Assembly: GCA_041484845.1 (NCBI GenBank)
Contig: JBGPIK010000209.1
Span: forward strand, 1-11,437
Origin: JBGPIK01 sp041484845
Lineage (GTDB): Bacteria > Desulfobacterota > Binatia > UBA9968
Length of the DNA: 11,437 nucleotides
Direction of reading: 5' to 3'
The notes below the pieces were generated by a model. That model had not been told where the DNA came from. It made no database searches and was given only the letters and a program-made list of their open reading frames with translations. Both the position numbers and the translations under genes were made by a program. Positions 1 through 6,485 of this stretch are shown one piece after another (position 1 is the stretch's first letter; each line of letters starts with the position of its first letter).

Positions 1-78
1 AAAATCACTTTGTTGATCATAACTACCTCCTGTTTGTTTACGTTCCGATTTTCACTGAGTATTGAAAAAACCAGTTTT
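1..78. other. Short AT-rich stretch at the left edge
   Basis: No coding frame or clear signal. It holds a weak AT-rich inverted repeat (GAAAA near 64 against TTTTC near 75) just outside the large palindromic repeat that begins at 79. The stem has little GC, so I do not call it a terminator. Confidence 0.3.
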
Positions 79-204
79 CAGGCTGGTCAAAAAGGTTCAG
101 CTGCGAGGCGCGCGAGTAATCGACGAGCGGAGGCGTACTTAAGAGGTACGTTGGAGTGAGACGATCGAGTGCAACGAAGCAGATGAGCTTTTTTCACCAG
201 CCTG
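79..204. repeat. 126-bp imperfect palindromic repeat (possible MITE or REP-like element)
   Basis: The two ends are inverted copies. Positions 79-104, starting CAGGCTGGT, match the reverse complement of 179-204 at about 22 of 26 bases. The centre holds a second inverted repeat, CGTAC (134-138) and GTACG (146-150), around a 7-base loop. Between centre and ends the arms are only partly complementary, so the RNA would fold as a long hairpin with internal loops. There is no transposase inside, so if mobile it would depend on a partner elsewhere. It overlaps the 3' end of the RNase HI gene and supplies that gene's stop codon (139-141), which lies in the central loop. It could also act as a transcript end for the minus strand. 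It resembles dispersed repeats I recall from deltaproteobacterial and NC10-type genomes, which I cannot verify here. Confidence 0.75.
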
Positions 205-624
205 CTCGTTTCCTTTTTGAGTTTCGGCTGCCCTTTGTGCGAGCGAGTCGGCAAGCTCGTTGCCGGGATTGCCGTTGTGTCCCCTGACGTAGGCGCAGGT
301 TAACTGTGGGAACTCTTTGACGAGACCTCTGATCTCCATCACCAACTCCAAGTTCTTTCTGGCTTTCCAGTTCTGTGAGAAGATCCCGACGACGAGCTGC
401 GAGTCGGTAAGAATCTTGATGTGCTGTTCGGAGAGATCTCGGGTCTTGATCTCCGTTAGCGCGTGATTGAGGGCGAGGAACTCCGCCTGGTTGTTGGTGA
501 CGTGTCCGAGCGGTATTCCGTGCGCGCTGAGCAATTCCTCGGCACCGGCCTTTTTGATCACGATACCCACACCGCCCGGGCCAGGATTCCCTTTTGACGA
601 ACCGTCTATGTAAACTTCGATCAT
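139..624 (-). CDS. rnhA: Ribonuclease HI
   Basis: Cuts the RNA strand of RNA-DNA hybrids in the cytoplasm. The 161-aa product is close to the usual 150-160 aa. The family's acidic active site is present: Asp7 (in VYIDGSSKGNPGPGG), Glu48 (NNQAEF), Asp74 (LTDSQ) and Asp126 (NELADSLA), with His116 in the flexible RGHNGNPGNE loop. I chose the start at 624 because a strong GGAGGTGAAAG ribosome site lies just upstream and the conserved first strand MIEVYIDG begins there. A longer frame to 666 adds 14 residues (MIPIDRRNRRGGER) that read like untranslated leader. The last 21 residues (from about Gln141) are encoded inside the 79-204 palindromic repeat and are unlikely to be native. The catalytic core is complete before them, so the enzyme should be active. 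No adjacent gene suggests a link to conjugation. Confidence 0.93.
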   Translation of the reverse strand: MIEVYIDGSSKGNPGPGGVGIVIKKAGAEELLSAHGIPLGHVTNNQAEFLALNHALTEIKTRDLSEQHIKILTDSQLVVGIFSQNWKARKNLELVMEIRGLVKEFPQLTCAYVRGHNGNPGNELADSLAQRAAETQKGNEQAGEKSSSASLHSIVSLQRTS

Positions 625-955
625 TCTTTCACCTCCCCTTCGATTTCTGCGATCAATGGGTATCACTTCCTTTTTCGCTTTCTAATTTCAGATGGCGTTG
701 CCAATTCCGTTTTCGTCTTCGTTGCCACGGATTGAGGCGCTGATGCTACTACGTGGGGAATTTTGAACTCGGCCCGCCCGCCGCCGGGCACACCCGTGGG
801 ATGAACAGGTAAAGCGCTTACCTGTTCTTCATGACTTCTGTACGCGTGAAAATCCTTGATTCCATTTTGTGGGTGGGGCCCAGCCGTGACCCAGGGCACG
901 GACAGGGGGCGGTAGCGAAGGGAGGAGGCGAATAACCGCGAACGTCGCGACAACA

Positions 956-1049
956 GGGGGGCGGGGGGAGCAGCCACAGGAGATATCCCCTGACAATGGG
1001 TAGCGGGGTGGGGGCGGAAAGCACCGGGGCAGGAAACAACAGTGGGGGG
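956..1049 (+). other. G-tract cluster, possible G-quadruplex-forming sequence
   Basis: The plus strand carries runs of G at 956-961, 963-968, 998-1000, 1005-1008, 1010-1014, 1026-1029 and 1044-1049. The runs from 998 to 1029 fit a four-tract quadruplex with loops of about 4, 1 and 11 bases; the last loop is long. On the minus strand, the sense strand for the flanking genes, this is C-rich. A role in replication, transfer or transcription is only a possibility. Confidence 0.35.
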
Positions 1050-1168
1050 TTGGCTCACTAGCAGGAGCGTCTAAGAATGAGTATTGTCGAAGGCGAAAAA
1101 CTCACGGGGCTCTATAATATTAGTAGCAATTTGTTACACAAAGCTTGTTTTCCTGGATGGAAGTTGAT

Positions 1169-1193
1169 GCCGGCGGTACTATTTTCCGCCGGC
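1169..1193. repeat. Perfect 8-bp GC hairpin with a 9-base loop
   Basis: GCCGGCGG (1169-1176) and CCGCCGGC (1186-1193) pair perfectly around TACTATTTT. A third GCCGGCG follows at 1210-1216, and a small palindrome CTGCGTGCAG at 1227-1236. No T-run follows the stem on either strand, so it does not look like a standard intrinsic terminator, although it lies about 200 bases downstream of the coupling-protein stop. Stem-loops near transfer genes can be part of an oriT; nothing else here proves that. Confidence 0.5.
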
Positions 1194-1390
1194 GATATCT
1201 GGAACTACTGCCGGCGAAAAAGAATTCTGCGTGCAGCATGAGTTCTGCCGACGGATCAAGAAACCCGTGAAGTGATTATAACGAGGAAATTGTAACAGTA
1301 GGTCTTCTATAAACACTTTGGCCGGGCTTTTTGCAGAAATGAGAACTTTTCTTATGCGAGCTTGGGGCCGGTCTGCGGGGGGCTGTAGGC

Positions 1391-3190
1391 CTAGCGGTCT
1401 TCCCATTTTTCGTACCCCTCAAGCCCGTCTCCCGGGTTTTGTCGCTGTGATTGAAGTTCGGCGTTGCCGTCAGGCACGGCTTCAAGTCTTGGCGATGCGG
1501 GTGGACGGAGTTGTTGTAGATCGGCATCCGATTCCATCTGCGTCGAAGTTTTAGGGAGCTGTCCCTTGAGTGGCTGCGCTTCGCCTTTCGCTGCTGATGA
1601 ACCTTTCTTAGCGGGCTGAGGCTTTGCTTTTTGTTGGGTTCGGTTCGACTTCCCATCCTGCACGGTGTTTTTGGAATCGTCCTTTGAGCCCTGGGTCTTT
1701 GCCGCCCGCATCCGCTCCATCACCACCTTGTTTACTTTCTCAGTGAGATTCAGCGGTGGCTCATTGCCTTGACTGAAACGGGAGAGGTCGGCCGCTAGAT
1801 CAAAATCTCGGGGAGGATTGATATCGGCGCGGATGAGTTTGACCCTGGCCGGTCTTCCATTATGCCGCAGGTAGGCTTCGCCAACGCCGAGGCCGTGGAT
1901 GAACGCATCGGCTTTGATCCTGGGCTCCCATCCTTCGATCCAGCCCTTTCGGTCCTGCAGGCTCTTGCTTCGCTGGGGGTTGAGAAAGCGCATGGGGCTT
2001 AAGTAGCGTCCCGAATCCGTGCGGCCTTCAGATATGTTATAACTTTGCTTTCGTGCGATCTCCTCGCCCCAATATCTCTCTGCTTCCATCGCCGTGTGGG
2101 TGCTTTCGAGAGCCATGAAGATTTTGTTGGCGTTGCCAAGTATCCGCTCGGCGAAATCCCTTGACAGCATTCTATTACCGTCTGTCAAGTTTGAGATGGA
2201 CTGAATCGCTCCGACGACAATGACGTTGGCCTCGCGCGACTTTTCAAAGACGACAGAGAAGTCCGGCGTTGCATAGGAGCCGAACTCGTCCAGGATGATA
2301 AGAAACGGCGGGTTGGGTTTCCACTTCGTATGACCCAGGATCTCGGAGATCGCCACCCGGATATCGGTTAGAATAACCCGGCCTAATCCCGCGGCGATCG
2401 ACGGATCCCGGTCCATCGGCAGGCCGATGTAGACATTCTGGCTTTTGTGGATGGCATTGTAGAAATCGATATCCGATCCCGGTGAGCAAAGCGCTTTCGT
2501 CGCTTTCGAAGCGAGAAGGGAGTTGATCTTTGCGTCCAGCCCCTCGAATTTCTCCTCTCTCGCTTTGAGAACCTCCTTCTGAAAATATTTGTAATACTCG
2601 ACCAGATCCCGCATCATGTGCGCGTCTTTGATCTCTTCTGCCAAAATTGGATAGACCACGTCCATGTGGCTCAAGACTTCGAGCAGATCTCTTATCGTTG
2701 CCGCCTTGCCTATGGTGTGAAAAACCTTGACGACCCGGTGGAGCAAATTCAACGTCAGAGTTTGGTAGTGCTGCGCTAAGGACCCATCTGGAATTGGATC
2801 GAGGAGCTTTATCAAAGTTTCCGCGACGTTTGATTTATCGATGTTTTGAACAGCCTTTATGAGGGGATTGTACGTGTGCGTGATCAACGGGTCTGAGGGA
2901 TTAAATATCCGAAATAGTGATTCCCTCATGGCGAGCTTGGAGAGGTAGTAAACCTGATCGATGGTCGTTCGGCTGACTTTGCCGTCTATGAAAATGTATC
3001 CTCCGCCCCTCTGGATTTGCTGATAAAGAAGCCCGAGTAGAAAACTGGTTTTGCCGCAGCCCGATCTCCCCAGGACAACCAAGTGCTTCAAGTTGTCGTC
3101 ATCAGAAAGACGCACTTCTTCACCTTCCATCGTGACTCCGAGGCAGAGACTTGTCGGAAAGGGTGTGTCAGTTGTCGAAGTGTCAGGCAT
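1391..3190 (-). CDS. VirD4/TraD-type coupling ATPase without transmembrane segments
   Basis: Type IV coupling proteins are hexameric ATPases that bring the relaxase-DNA complex to the secretion channel at the inner membrane. This 599-aa protein has a Walker A loop GRSGCGKTS at residues 41-49, a Walker B strand FLIILDEF at about 296-303, and a following VVGAIQS segment ending in a family-typical glutamine near 330. The region IFMALESTHTAMEAERYWGE matches the TraD/VirD4 C-terminal part of the motor. Residues about 480-599 are polar and low in complexity, often the substrate-contact tail. The usual N-terminal pair of membrane helices is absent: the protein goes straight from about 35 soluble residues into the ATPase fold. 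The gene just upstream, 9 bases away, encodes a two-helix membrane protein. I keep the start at 3190 because LGVTMEGEEVRLSDDDN reads as family sequence; an ATG at 3130 with a better GGAG site would lose it. Confidence 0.88.
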   Translation of the reverse strand: MPDTSTTDTPFPTSLCLGVTMEGEEVRLSDDDNLKHLVVLGRSGCGKTSFLLGLLYQQIQRGGGYIFIDGKVSRTTIDQVYYLSKLAMRESLFRIFNPSDPLITHTYNPLIKAVQNIDKSNVAETLIKLLDPIPDGSLAQHYQTLTLNLLHRVVKVFHTIGKAATIRDLLEVLSHMDVVYPILAEEIKDAHMMRDLVEYYKYFQKEVLKAREEKFEGLDAKINSLLASKATKALCSPGSDIDFYNAIHKSQNVYIGLPMDRDPSIAAGLGRVILTDIRVAISEILGHTKWKPNPPFLIILDEFGSYATPDFSVVFEKSREANVIVVGAIQSISNLTDGNRMLSRDFAERILGNANKIFMALESTHTAMEAERYWGEEIARKQSYNISEGRTDSGRYLSPMRFLNPQRSKSLQDRKGWIEGWEPRIKADAFIHGLGVGEAYLRHNGRPARVKLIRADINPPRDFDLAADLSRFSQGNEPPLNLTEKVNKVVMERMRAAKTQGSKDDSKNTVQDGKSNRTQQKAKPQPAKKGSSAAKGEAQPLKGQLPKTSTQMESDADLQQLRPPASPRLEAVPDGNAELQSQRQNPGDGLEGYEKWEDR

Positions 3191-3199
3191 ACATGTCCG

Positions 3200-3448
3200 T
3201 CATTTAGTTTTGTTGCTGCCCAGCACCTGACCAAAGAGCTTGATTCCCAAGAAAACCAAGAGACCGCTATCTGCGATAACCAGCACGTAGCCGAGTACAA
3301 AAAGCTCGCCCAGATCGAATGGCAGATAAAAGCTCGGAGCGAAATAGAAGACCAAGTGGGCGACGACAATGAGAAGAACGACTAGGCCGGGCCTGCCGCT
3401 CTTATTGTTGTCACGGTTGATTGCATCCAATGAGGTGTCTTCACGCAT
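3200..3448 (-). CDS. Small two-helix membrane protein, probable membrane subunit of the coupling protein
   Basis: 82 aa: a polar N-terminus of about 18 residues, a hydrophobic segment at about 20-42 (GLVVLLIVVAHLVFYF), a short turn with PFD, a second at about 47-70, and a short basic tail. This size and shape match the N-terminal membrane domain of canonical VirD4/TraD proteins. It lies between the ParR-like gene (4-base gap upstream) and the membrane-less coupling ATPase (9-base gap downstream), in the same frame direction and operon. I infer that it docks the ATPase to the inner membrane. I do not recognise it by sequence alone; an unrelated small membrane protein of the transfer system is the alternative. 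Confidence 0.7.
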   Translation of the reverse strand: MREDTSLDAINRDNNKSGRPGLVVLLIVVAHLVFYFAPSFYLPFDLGELFVLGYVLVIADSGLLVFLGIKLFGQVLGSNKTK

Positions 3449-3452
3449 GGCT

Positions 3453-3686
3453 TCAAAATAGTTTTTCTATAATCTCTTCCGGGTCGATAGCCTCTGGACC
3501 ACTCACAACATCCAGTGTTCGTGGCTTTAACTCCGCTCGGTCATCTTTTCTCTCCAGTGCGTCGAGCAGAATTTCCTTGATGATCTCTGACCTCGTTCGC
3601 CTGGGGAGTCCCGAAAGAAAATCCAAGATCGCTTTGTCGCTTGGGTCATCGGTATCGAGTGATAAGGTGATCCTCTTTCTTGGCAT
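3453..3686 (-). CDS. parR: ParR-like ribbon-helix-helix DNA-binding protein
   Basis: In type II partition systems ParR binds centromere repeats and caps ParM filaments. The 77-aa product starts MPRKRITLSLDT, a short basic beta strand, then two helices (about 16-25 and 30-45, with the turn GLPRRTRSE), the classic ribbon-helix-helix pattern. The acidic C-terminal tail ending in IIEKLF suits a filament-contact segment. The ATG at 3686 overlaps the ParM stop as TGATG, implying coupled translation; a GTG two codons upstream is possible. Gene order parM then parR is the standard one. The assignment rests on fold pattern and position more than on sequence identity. Confidence 0.72.
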   Translation of the reverse strand: MPRKRITLSLDTDDPSDKAILDFLSGLPRRTRSEIIKEILLDALERKDDRAELKPRTLDVVSGPEAIDPEEIIEKLF

Positions 3687-4669
3687 CACCACTTGGTTTT
3701 CCGCGCCAGTTTTAGATAACCGCGAACATTCGAGAGCGATGGCTCCCCAGGAATGTGCAGATTGGGATAGCCGCTGAAATATGACCTGAAAATATTGGCT
3801 CCGCCGCCCGAAAGAATTAGCCGGTCGAGCCTTTCACCCCGGCCCCAAAGCGAATGGGCGTAAGAGAGTATCACTTCGGCAACCTCCCGCGTCCTGATTT
3901 CGATCATTTCAGACAGATCGATGTTTTCGCCAAAAATTTTCACTGACTTAAGGCGGAGAACCTCCTCCGCCTCGGTGGTATCGAGCGTGATGGAATAGTT
4001 GCGAGCCAAATCTCTGGATAGCTGGTCGGCAACACTTCTTACGCCAACCTCCAGAGAGCCGGAGGAGGCTTCGATGAACTGTGGGGTGGCAAGCGCCAGA
4101 TCGGTCGTCTGAAATCCGATGTCAATGATTCCCACGCGCTCGCGGATCTTCTCCGGGTCTTTCAGTTTACCGTCATCGTTTAGAAGGAGATCGAAGTAGG
4201 AGCCGAAGGGCTGCGGAATAACTTTGACCCGCTCGACTGTCACCGAAGTCTCGCCGGACTGGGTTTGGACGCTGTGAGCCTGGCCCAAAAGGTCCTGCAG
4301 CTGTTTAACCCTCTCCTGTGTGTAGTGGCTTACCGGTAGGCCCGTGACCACGGCCGCGGGCTCCTCGACCGATTTCTCGATTTTCATCATCATCAGAGCG
4401 GAAACGAAGAGGAGAAGATAATAGGGGCTCTCCGCCCATGTAGAATCGAAGATTCGATAGCGGTGTCGGCTAAACCTTTTCGCTGCCTCTCCAACCAGAT
4501 AGGAATGGCCATTCAAGGTAAGCGGCGTGATCTTGATGCGATCGCCGATGTCGCTCCTGTAGGAAAGCTCTTCGTTCGAGCCAACGATAGATGGGATAAC
4601 GCGCGGGATTCGGTCCACGCCGGCGACCTTGGTAAAGCCGTAGCCGATATCGACTCCGTATAACTTCAT
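3686..4669 (-). CDS. parM: ParM/StbA-like actin-family ATPase
   Basis: Plasmid actins polymerise and push or pull DNA copies apart. The 327-aa product is normal for the family. It has the phosphate 1 loop VDIGYGFTKV (6-15), the phosphate 2 loop GIIDIGFQTTDLAL (180-193) and the adenosine motif LILSGGGANIF (284-294). The VVTGLPVSHY segment near 108-116 is also typical of ParM/Alp proteins. The frame is open to 4792, but the first 41 residues of that longer version are arginine-rich and overlap the upstream gene; the conserved MKLYGVDIGYGFTKV start is at 4669, four bases after the upstream stop. Its partner ParR follows with overlap. No obvious parC repeat array is visible nearby. Related pairs are known in ICEs of the SXT/R391 group (srpM/srpR). 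Confidence 0.87.
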   Translation of the reverse strand: MKLYGVDIGYGFTKVAGVDRIPRVIPSIVGSNEELSYRSDIGDRIKITPLTLNGHSYLVGEAAKRFSRHRYRIFDSTWAESPYYLLLFVSALMMMKIEKSVEEPAAVVTGLPVSHYTQERVKQLQDLLGQAHSVQTQSGETSVTVERVKVIPQPFGSYFDLLLNDDGKLKDPEKIRERVGIIDIGFQTTDLALATPQFIEASSGSLEVGVRSVADQLSRDLARNYSITLDTTEAEEVLRLKSVKIFGENIDLSEMIEIRTREVAEVILSYAHSLWGRGERLDRLILSGGGANIFRSYFSGYPNLHIPGEPSLSNVRGYLKLARKTKW

Positions 4670-4673
4670 GGCG

Positions 4674-4871
4674 CTATAAAACCTCGATCTTGGGAATATT
4701 GGTTTGCAGCCATCGATTGGTGAGATGCGGCGCCAAGCTCGCGACCGGAAGCGCGATGACCTTTTCCTGGCCCTGGGGAGTTTTGATCGCAAAGAGGCAG
4801 CTTTTCTTTCCCGCCTCTTTAGCGCGAGCCTTGGTCGTGATTAACCCTGCGCCGGCAAGTGCCAGCGCCAT
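4674..4871 (-). CDS. C-terminal segment of the HD/MobH-like protein, detached by an in-frame stop
   Basis: A 65-aa frame from ATG 4871. It is in the same reading frame as the large HD protein upstream, separated from it by one TAA (4890-4892). The codons between that stop and this ATG read DPVWNE, flowing naturally into MALALAGAGLI, an amphipathic helix followed by a strand pattern (SCLFAIKTPQG, KVIALPVASLA) like a winged-helix domain. I therefore think 4674-4889 was, or still is, the end of the HD protein. The ATG has only a weak GGA site, but reinitiation could make a separate small protein. The stop lies 4 bases before the parM start. Confidence 0.6.
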   Translation of the reverse strand: MALALAGAGLITTKARAKEAGKKSCLFAIKTPQGQEKVIALPVASLAPHLTNRWLQTNIPKIEVL

Positions 4872-4889
4872 TTCATTCCAGACAGGGTC

Positions 4890-6362
4890 TTAACCCTTAA
4901 AGACAGGGGCGTTTTGAACCTTAAGACTGCGCAAAAGTTTTTCCTTCACAGATTCCTTCAAAAGATACAGATAGCCGTCGCAGAGATAACCTTCGGCTTT
5001 TCCTCCCATACAGCCGTTCACGTTGAGCTCGGGAACGATGTACGGAAACAGCTCTAAGATCTTCGGGACCAGTTCTCTCATCTTTTCCGCCGCTTCCCGA
5101 CTCTCCTCAGCCGACGCGCTCAGATCGGCTTTCTTTACGAACTGGAGAACGGTCTCGGTCAGAAGCGGCGCGTTAAGCGGTATCTCGGCTTTGGAGTGCT
5201 GGTGCCGGATAGCCAAAATCATCGACCGCGCGGTGATCTCGTCAAATTCTTCCCGTAGTTCCGGTAACGAAGCGACGAGATCGGCGGACGGAATGTCGTG
5301 CGGCTGGCCTTCTCGATCGTTGCTGAGAGTCAGAATCTTACCGATGTCATGGGCGAGTATGACCACTGGCCCGATCTTGGGGTCGGGAAGCGTAGGAAGC
5401 AGGGGTTCCGAATGTTTGAGAACTTTGGCCGTATGGACAATGAGACCGCCAGACTCGTTTAGATGGTGCGAGCGTGATGCCGGTGTCTCCGGATAACCGC
5501 CCAAGATGGACGCGAGCTTTAGGGCAGTATTGGTCTTGGGCAGCTCATCCAGGACTGACGATATCGAATCCGAAATCGGTCCAGCCTTTGGTTGGAAGGT
5601 AAAGTGGAATTCAAGATCTGTGAGAGTTGGGCTCTCAACCGGCTTGATGAGACCGACTTGACGCGGCGCTGCTGCAACAAACCCAAGAGATGTCGTGACT
5701 GGCTTTTTGTCGGCTGACAGCTTCGCGCCGGAGGAATTTCTTGCGGCTACGCTCACCCCACACACAACGACCAGAATTCCTGCCGTCAGTAAGCCAACAA
5801 ACAGTGATCGCTTGAACCATTCCGTCAAAGCTTTTTGATTCAATACGCGTCGCTTTTCGGAAAAACGGTTGAAAAATTGAGAAAGTTCAATGGTTTTCCT
5901 ATCAAGATCAGCTTGTAACACTTCGATCTCGGCATCCAACGGAGACTTAGCTAGATCAAAGAAACTTCGCTTGGTCTTGTCTCGAAGCGACAGCTTTAAC
6001 TCCAGCGATTGCGCCAGCCTTTCGAGGCCCGGGCGCTCTCGGTCAACGTAGGCCATCATCTCGCGAGCAGCTTCATTGCGTTCTGTTTTTACTTTCCGAG
6101 CCCAATCCTCATAACCGCCGCGGCCGATTACGGCGTCGAGCTTCCGATACGCTTTCATCGTCCATGAGTCCTGCAAGTAAGAGCCGATTATTTCTGTCTC
6201 ATGATTGAACGCCGCGATTTCGTTCTGTTGGTTCTTGATGATGGCTGCGTAGGAAGGCCCGCGCAGAACTTCGGTAATGAATTTTGGAAATAGAAAGTAG
6301 ACCAAGGCTCCCACGATTCCCAAAAGCACAAGTCCGCCGATCGCTAGATCTGAATCCCGCAT
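4890..6362 (-). CDS. Membrane-anchored HD-domain protein, putative MobH (TraI_2)-like relaxase
   Basis: 490 aa. A membrane helix at about 7-26 is followed by a charged, partly coiled region (40-180, with a heptad-like stretch near 142-170), then a second membrane helix at about 186-206. The C-terminal half is a cytoplasmic HD metal-binding domain: PASRSHHLNESGGLIVHT (His299, His300, His310), ILAHDIGK (His338-Asp339), RHQHS (His387, His389) and a later Asp413 in KKADLSA. The PAS..HH...GGL..H pattern is the one I know from TraI_2 proteins, the MobH relaxases of R27- and SXT-type elements, and the gene shares an operon with the coupling protein. A general HD phosphohydrolase is the alternative. 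The frame ends at TAA 4890-4892, but an in-frame 72-residue continuation suggests a full length of about 562 residues. It is first in the operon; the ATG at 6362 has only a weak site (GAG). Confidence 0.72.
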   Translation of the reverse strand: MRDSDLAIGGLVLLGIVGALVYFLFPKFITEVLRGPSYAAIIKNQQNEIAAFNHETEIIGSYLQDSWTMKAYRKLDAVIGRGGYEDWARKVKTERNEAAREMMAYVDRERPGLERLAQSLELKLSLRDKTKRSFFDLAKSPLDAEIEVLQADLDRKTIELSQFFNRFSEKRRVLNQKALTEWFKRSLFVGLLTAGILVVVCGVSVAARNSSGAKLSADKKPVTTSLGFVAAAPRQVGLIKPVESPTLTDLEFHFTFQPKAGPISDSISSVLDELPKTNTALKLASILGGYPETPASRSHHLNESGGLIVHTAKVLKHSEPLLPTLPDPKIGPVVILAHDIGKILTLSNDREGQPHDIPSADLVASLPELREEFDEITARSMILAIRHQHSKAEIPLNAPLLTETVLQFVKKADLSASAEESREAAEKMRELVPKILELFPYIVPELNVNGCMGGKAEGYLCDGYLYLLKESVKEKLLRSLKVQNAPVFKG

Positions 6363-6485
6363 CTTGCTCGTTCTTTTAGCCGAGAAACGTTCCTAGATCC
6401 CCTCAGTAATTAGACCTTCAGCAGGGGTTTCTTTGCCTCTTTTCGAGCGGCGCTAATTTCACTCGGTCTGTTACTTTCTGCGGCG
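6363..6485. promoter_or_regulatory. Divergent intergenic region between the two transfer operons
   Basis: This 123-bp gap separates the minus-strand DNA-processing operon from the plus-strand mating operon, so both promoters should be here. I cannot point to a convincing -35/-10 pair on either strand. CCCCT (6399-6403) and AGGGG (6423-6427) form an inverted repeat with a 19-base AT-rich interior (TAATTA), a possible operator or part of an oriT. No tandem repeats like a parC are evident. Confidence 0.4.

Larger units (their letters stand above)
667..1390. other. Long intergenic region without a convincing gene
   Basis: Between the RNase HI and coupling-protein genes I see no protein I recognise. 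One minus-strand frame (663-1058) could encode about 131 aa, starting at GTG with no ribosome site. Its first half is proline- and cysteine-rich and simply reads the C-tracts; its last 26 residues (ending EIRKRKRK) are more protein-like and stop 38 bases before the rnhA start. It could be a decayed gene. The rest holds G-tracts (956-1049), a TATAAT-like box at 1113-1118 with no matching -35, and a GC hairpin (1169-1193). On the minus strand, TATTAT near 1116-1121 with TTGTGT 16 bases upstream is a weak promoter candidate for rnhA. Confidence 0.5.
4674..6362 (-). pseudogene. Full extent of the HD/MobH-like gene with one internal TAA
   Basis: Reading 6362 to 4674 in one frame gives 563 codons including the final stop, interrupted only by TAA at 4890-4892. 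The sequence on both sides looks coding. Causes to weigh: a point mutation of a sense codon (CAA, GAA or AAA), a sequencing error, or a true split into two genes. This entry records the intact-gene view; the two parts are listed separately. Confidence 0.5.

Noticed and set aside
818..1039. Minus-strand 73-aa frame, very proline-rich
   Set aside because: It overlaps the frame above in the same C-rich tract, with no recognisable fold or start signal.
663..1058. Minus-strand frame of 131 aa just upstream of rnhA
   Set aside because: It starts at GTG without a ribosome site, and its first half only reads G/C-tracts as proline and cysteine. The C-terminal part (KTKTELATPSEIRKRKRK) looks more real, so a decayed gene is not excluded, but I cannot support it as a CDS.
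1113..1118. Plus-strand TATAAT box
   Set aside because: No -35 element at 15-19 bases and no plus-strand gene follows it.
1276..1656. Minus-strand 126-aa basic frame overlapping the coupling-protein 3' end
   Set aside because: It is the alternative frame of the low-complexity coupling-protein tail, with no independent start signal.
5023..5496. Plus-strand 157-aa frame opposite the HD domain
   Set aside because: Antisense shadow: the minus strand encodes a clear HD domain with conserved motifs, while the plus frame is serine-rich without a pattern.
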